This document shows positions 61,553 to 64,000 of a stretch of DNA of 64,000 bases, piece by piece (the stretch's first letter is position 1; every line of letters starts with the position of its first letter). The translations under genes and the position numbers were made by a program. The notes beneath the pieces were generated by a model. The model worked only from the letters and a program-made list of their open reading frames with translations. It had not been told where the DNA came from and made no database searches. Source of the stretch: Candidatus Nitrososphaera evergladensis SR1 (GTDB lineage Archaea; Thermoproteota; Nitrososphaeria; Nitrososphaerales; Nitrososphaeraceae); NCBI RefSeq assembly GCF_000730285.1, contig NZ_CP007174.1, positions 1,860,001 through 1,924,000 of the forward strand. Direction: 5' to 3'.

Positions 61553-62635
61553 ATGCACGTGGAACATGCACAGGAAAACACCAGGGACAACTCTTCGCTA
61601 GAGACCGTGGCCAAGCTGTCTGAGATGCTTTCGTCAAAGACAGAGACTGCAATCAACGAGATTGACCACATCAACGGGGAAACTCAGGTCCTTGCCATAA
61701 ACGCGTTGATAGAGGCAAGCAGAGCGGGGGAGGCTGGCAAGGCCTTTAGCGTTGTGGCCGAGGAGATGAGCAGGCTTTCTCGAAAAATAGTAGACACCAC
61801 TGACAAGCTGAGAAAAGAAAGCAGGGGCACCATAAGTGAGCTAAAGAACCTTATCAAGATGCAGGCGACAAACATCAGGGGCGTACGGCTCTCTGATCTT
61901 GCCTTGACCAACATCGACCTCATAGACCGCAACCTGTACGAAAGGTCGTGCGACGTCCGCTGGTGGGCAAAAGACGCAAGCATGGTCGCGGCGCTATCTG
62001 AAAAGACGCAGGAAGGGCGCGACATGGCATCTACGCGCCTTGGGGTGATACTGGATGCTTATACGGTATATTTCGACCTGGTCCTGTGCGACATTGACGG
62101 AAACGTCATTGCAAACGGCAGGCCGCAGCAGTTCAGGTCGCAGGGAACGAACCAGCGCAACGCCGCGTGGTTTGAATCGGCCATGAGCACCGCTTCAAAC
62201 GACCAGTTTGGATTCCAGGCGGTACACAGGTCTCCTCTGGTAAACGACCAGATGGCTGTCATCTTTTCATGCTGCGTCAGGGAAAACTGCCAGAGCAACG
62301 GCAAGGTGCTTGGCGTCCTTGGAACGGTGTTCAACTGGGAGGCGCTGGCGCAAGAGATCGTCAACAAGACTCCTTTGAGCAGGGAAGAAAAAGCCAACAG
62401 CAGGGTTTGCATAGTAGACGGAAAAGGCACCGTCCTTGCGGACACCGACGGCAAGGTGCTTGAAGACAGCATACACTTTGCCGGAGACGCAGAGGTGTAT
62501 GGCACAAGCAAGGGTTTTGTGATGAAAAAGTACAACGACAACGATTCCTGCATCGCGTACGCGGCTTCAACCGGCTATGAAACCTATTCTTCTGGCTGGC
62601 ATTCAATAGTCATCCAAAAGCTGAATTCAAGGTGA
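61553..62635 (+). CDS. Soluble chemoreceptor-like protein: signalling tip followed by Cache domain
   Basis: 360 residues without a transmembrane segment. The MCP signalling tip (INGETQVLAINALIEASRAG, EAGKAFSVVAEEMSRLSRKI) is at about 42-82, N-terminal to a Cache-like sensor (about 105-350, VRLSDLALTNIDLIDRNLYE, CDVRWWAKDASMVAALSEKT, VLCDIDGNVIANGRPQQF). The order is the reverse of ordinary receptors and the coiled coil is short. This resembles soluble bacterial receptor-like proteins. ATG 61553. It lies in the che cluster and could be a cytoplasmic sensor. Confidence 0.82.
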   Translation: MHVEHAQENTRDNSSLETVAKLSEMLSSKTETAINEIDHINGETQVLAINALIEASRAGEAGKAFSVVAEEMSRLSRKIVDTTDKLRKESRGTISELKNLIKMQATNIRGVRLSDLALTNIDLIDRNLYERSCDVRWWAKDASMVAALSEKTQEGRDMASTRLGVILDAYTVYFDLVLCDIDGNVIANGRPQQFRSQGTNQRNAAWFESAMSTASNDQFGFQAVHRSPLVNDQMAVIFSCCVRENCQSNGKVLGVLGTVFNWEALAQEIVNKTPLSREEKANSRVCIVDGKGTVLADTDGKVLEDSIHFAGDAEVYGTSKGFVMKKYNDNDSCIAYAASTGYETYSSGWHSIVIQKLNSR

Positions 62636-62644
62636 TTTTCCACC

Positions 62645-62860
62645 ATGCAGGTTATTTTTGCGCGGTCGGCTGGCGGTTTGTCACGTGCGCGATTTGACAT
62701 ACTTGGCCATATTAACGCCAGCGCCTACAGGATAAACGTGAGTGAGATGGTCGTCGTCGGCAGCAACAAAAGAACGATAACGCGTATAACAAACAACAGC
62801 AAAAAGATGCGTCATAATCGCACCCCGCACATGCTGAAGGAGGGACGGCGCACATCATGA
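62645..62860 (+). CDS. Doubtful small reading frame before cheW
   Basis: 71 basic codons from ATG 62645 that end with TGA overlapping the CheW ATG (ATGA). The overlap is the only support; composition is unlike its neighbours and there is no ribosome-binding site. It may simply be the cheW leader, which carries GGAGGG. Confidence 0.25.
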   Translation: MQVIFARSAGGLSRARFDILGHINASAYRINVSEMVVVGSNKRTITRITNNSKKMRHNRTPHMLKEGRRTS

Positions 62861-63360
62861 GCGCAGCGTCAACGGCCCTGGCAGCGGCGGCAGACGGCTC
62901 GTCGCAGATTCTAGTATTCAGCCTTTTTGAAGAAGGGATGTCAAGGAGAATGGACTATGGGGTCGAGGTGGGCCAGGTCCAAGAGATCGGGCTTTTGGAA
63001 AACATCAGCATGGTGCCAAACGCTCCGGCGTACGTAAAGGGAGTCATGAACCTGCGCGGCAAGATAATCACCATAATTGACGTCAAGCAGAAACTTGGCT
63101 TTCAGGCCATAAAGGAGGTCAACGCCTACACAAGAATCCTGATAGTGGGAGTGGGTTCGACACTCACAGGCCTGCTTGTGGACGAAGTGGACGAGGTCAT
63201 ACGCATATCCGCAAGCAACATCGAGCCAAACCCTGCCAGCGTTGCGGAAACGTCCCCGTACGTCAAGGGGATAGCCAAGATCCAAGACAGGCTTGTCGTC
63301 ATACTTGACCTGAAGATGCTGCTTGGCGAGGGCAATAGCGGCGGCAGCCAGGCAACATAG
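62857..63360 (+). CDS. cheW: CheW chemotaxis coupling protein
   Basis: 167 residues. The CheW fold is clear: VFSLFEEGMSRRMDYGVEVG, VQEIGLLENISMVPNAPAYV, KGVMNLRGKIITIIDVKQKL, and the second SH3-like part ILIVGVGSTLTGLLVDEVDE. It couples receptors to CheA. ATG 62857 with GGAGGG (GAAGGAGGG) about 12-18 nt upstream. The next gene cheY starts 33 nt after the stop. Confidence 0.95.
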   Translation: MSAASTALAAAADGSSQILVFSLFEEGMSRRMDYGVEVGQVQEIGLLENISMVPNAPAYVKGVMNLRGKIITIIDVKQKLGFQAIKEVNAYTRILIVGVGSTLTGLLVDEVDEVIRISASNIEPNPASVAETSPYVKGIAKIQDRLVVILDLKMLLGEGNSGGSQAT

Positions 63361-63392
63361 AACACACATACAGGAGGGGCAAAAAAGACAAA

Positions 63393-63773
63393 ATGTCATC
63401 AAGAAGTTCGACAAAAATCCTCGTGGTTGACGACGCTCTCTTTATGAGGACGATACTCAAAGACATACTCCAGTCCAACGGTTTTACAAACATACTTGAA
63501 GCAGGCGACGGCGCTGCCGCTATAGACGCGTACCGCAAGAACAAGCCAGACCTTGTCACGATGGACATCAACATGCCCGGAACAGACGGCATACAGGCGC
63601 TCAAGTCGATAATCTCGATAGACCCTACGGCCAAGATAATCATGGTCACTTCTGTTGAGCAAAAGCAGATCATGCAGGAGGCCATCAAGGTCGGCGCCAA
63701 GGACTATGTGGTCAAGCCGTTTGACAGGGCAATGGTGGCTGCGGTGCTGAACAAGGTCATGAGGGGCAGGTGA
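63393..63773 (+). CDS. cheY: CheY chemotaxis response regulator
   Basis: 126 residues, a single receiver: D13-D14, D58 in LVTMDINMPGTDG, T86-S87-type (IIMVTSVEQ), Lys in YVVKPFDRA. Archaeal CheY signals to the archaellum through CheF. A GGAGGGG ribosome-binding site lies about 14 nt before the ATG. Its stop overlaps the next start (GTGA). Confidence 0.95.
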   Translation: MSSRSSTKILVVDDALFMRTILKDILQSNGFTNILEAGDGAAAIDAYRKNKPDLVTMDINMPGTDGIQALKSIISIDPTAKIIMVTSVEQKQIMQEAIKVGAKDYVVKPFDRAMVAAVLNKVMRGR

Positions 63774-64000
63774 CTGGCAGGAAAATGATGACTTCGTCAT
63801 CCACAGCCTTTGCAAGCGGCAATAGTAGCAGTAGTAACGACAAGATTCAGGTCATGATAGTCAACGATTCGATGTACATGCGCAGCCTGTTTAGCGACTT
63901 GATATCCACAAGCCAGAGGCTCCAGGTGTCTGACACCGCAAACGACGGAGTCGATGCCTTGAGGAAGGTCCGCAAGAGCAGGCCGGATGTAGTGCTCCTT
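63770..64000 (+). CDS. cheB: CheB receiver domain, N-terminal part (continues beyond window)
   Basis: 77 codons. After a Ser-rich leader (GNSSSSNDK), IQVMIVNDSMYMRSLFSDLI matches the start of a CheB receiver, continuing with DGVDALRKVRKSRPDVVLL. The start is GTG 63770 in the CheY stop, or ATG 63785. CheB is a methylesterase controlling receptor adaptation; its catalytic half would follow outside the window. A different receiver-led gene cannot be ruled out. Confidence 0.75.
   Translation, partial: MTGRKMMTSSSTAFASGNSSSSNDKIQVMIVNDSMYMRSLFSDLISTSQRLQVSDTANDGVDALRKVRKSRPDVVLL

Overview
The window reads as chromosome from an ammonia-oxidising archaeon of the Nitrososphaera type (soil Nitrososphaerota/Thaumarchaeota). 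The signs are: moderately GC-rich coding DNA; short AT-rich archaeal promoters with a TATA element about 26 nt before a start codon, giving many leaderless ATG, GTG and TTG starts; Alba, pelota, an archaeal proteasome beta subunit, an archaellin, TrmB and Lrp/AsnC regulators, a tetraether-lipid synthase, and tRNA genes with bulge-helix-bulge introns. CheW, CheY, CheB and a transmembrane chemoreceptor point to a motile Nitrososphaera-like lineage. The species name is inference. I found no insertion sequence, prophage or CRISPR array.

Layout. 1-10 kb: end of a prenyl diphosphate synthase, glutamyl-tRNA synthetase, a FAH-family enzyme, a SIMPL protein, a flavin reductase, an ArsR/SRPBCC pair, a ferredoxin-NADP-reductase-like enzyme and a B12-type radical SAM protein of the kind that includes GDGT ring synthases. 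10-20 kb: Nudix hydrolase, tRNA-Ala(GGC), a tightly overlapping three-gene set (chorismate-lyase-like, UbiA-like membrane protein, UbiE-like methyltransferase) that looks like a quinone or prenylated-aromatic pathway, a long (AC)n tract, small zinc-binding and coiled-coil proteins, methionine aminopeptidase, a matrixin-type protease and a P-II protein. 20-29 kb: PIN/ATPase/KH protein, MntR-like regulator, rhodanese, SIS protein, Lrp-type regulators, Trm112-methyltransferase fusion, Alba. 29-38 kb: branched-chain aminotransferase, a nucleotide-sugar/surface-glycan set, tRNA-Gln with a D-arm intron, CutA, pelota, a DtxR-type regulator. 38-50 kb: TrmB regulator divergent from tetraether synthase, M3 peptidase, proteasome beta, LeuC/LeuD, a PurF homologue that seems to have lost both active sites, a HAD phosphatase. 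50-64 kb: signal transduction and motility: a multi-TM sensor-like protein, a receiver protein, an 877-residue histidine kinase with TrmB-like sensor repeats, tRNA-Leu(CAA) with an intron, archaellin, a TrmB-type regulator with two sensor repeats, an MCP, a soluble inverted MCP-Cache protein, CheW, CheY and the start of CheB.

How it fits together. Three themes recur: membrane lipid and quinone chemistry (prenyl synthase, Grs-like radical SAM, Tes, UbiA-like operon); TrmB-like sensor domains reused in three architectures, one beside the tetraether synthase, one on a histidine kinase and one between archaellin and chemoreceptor; and chemotaxis/archaellum control at the right end. Most promoters overlap or lie beside short inverted repeats next to regulator genes, suggesting local autoregulation.
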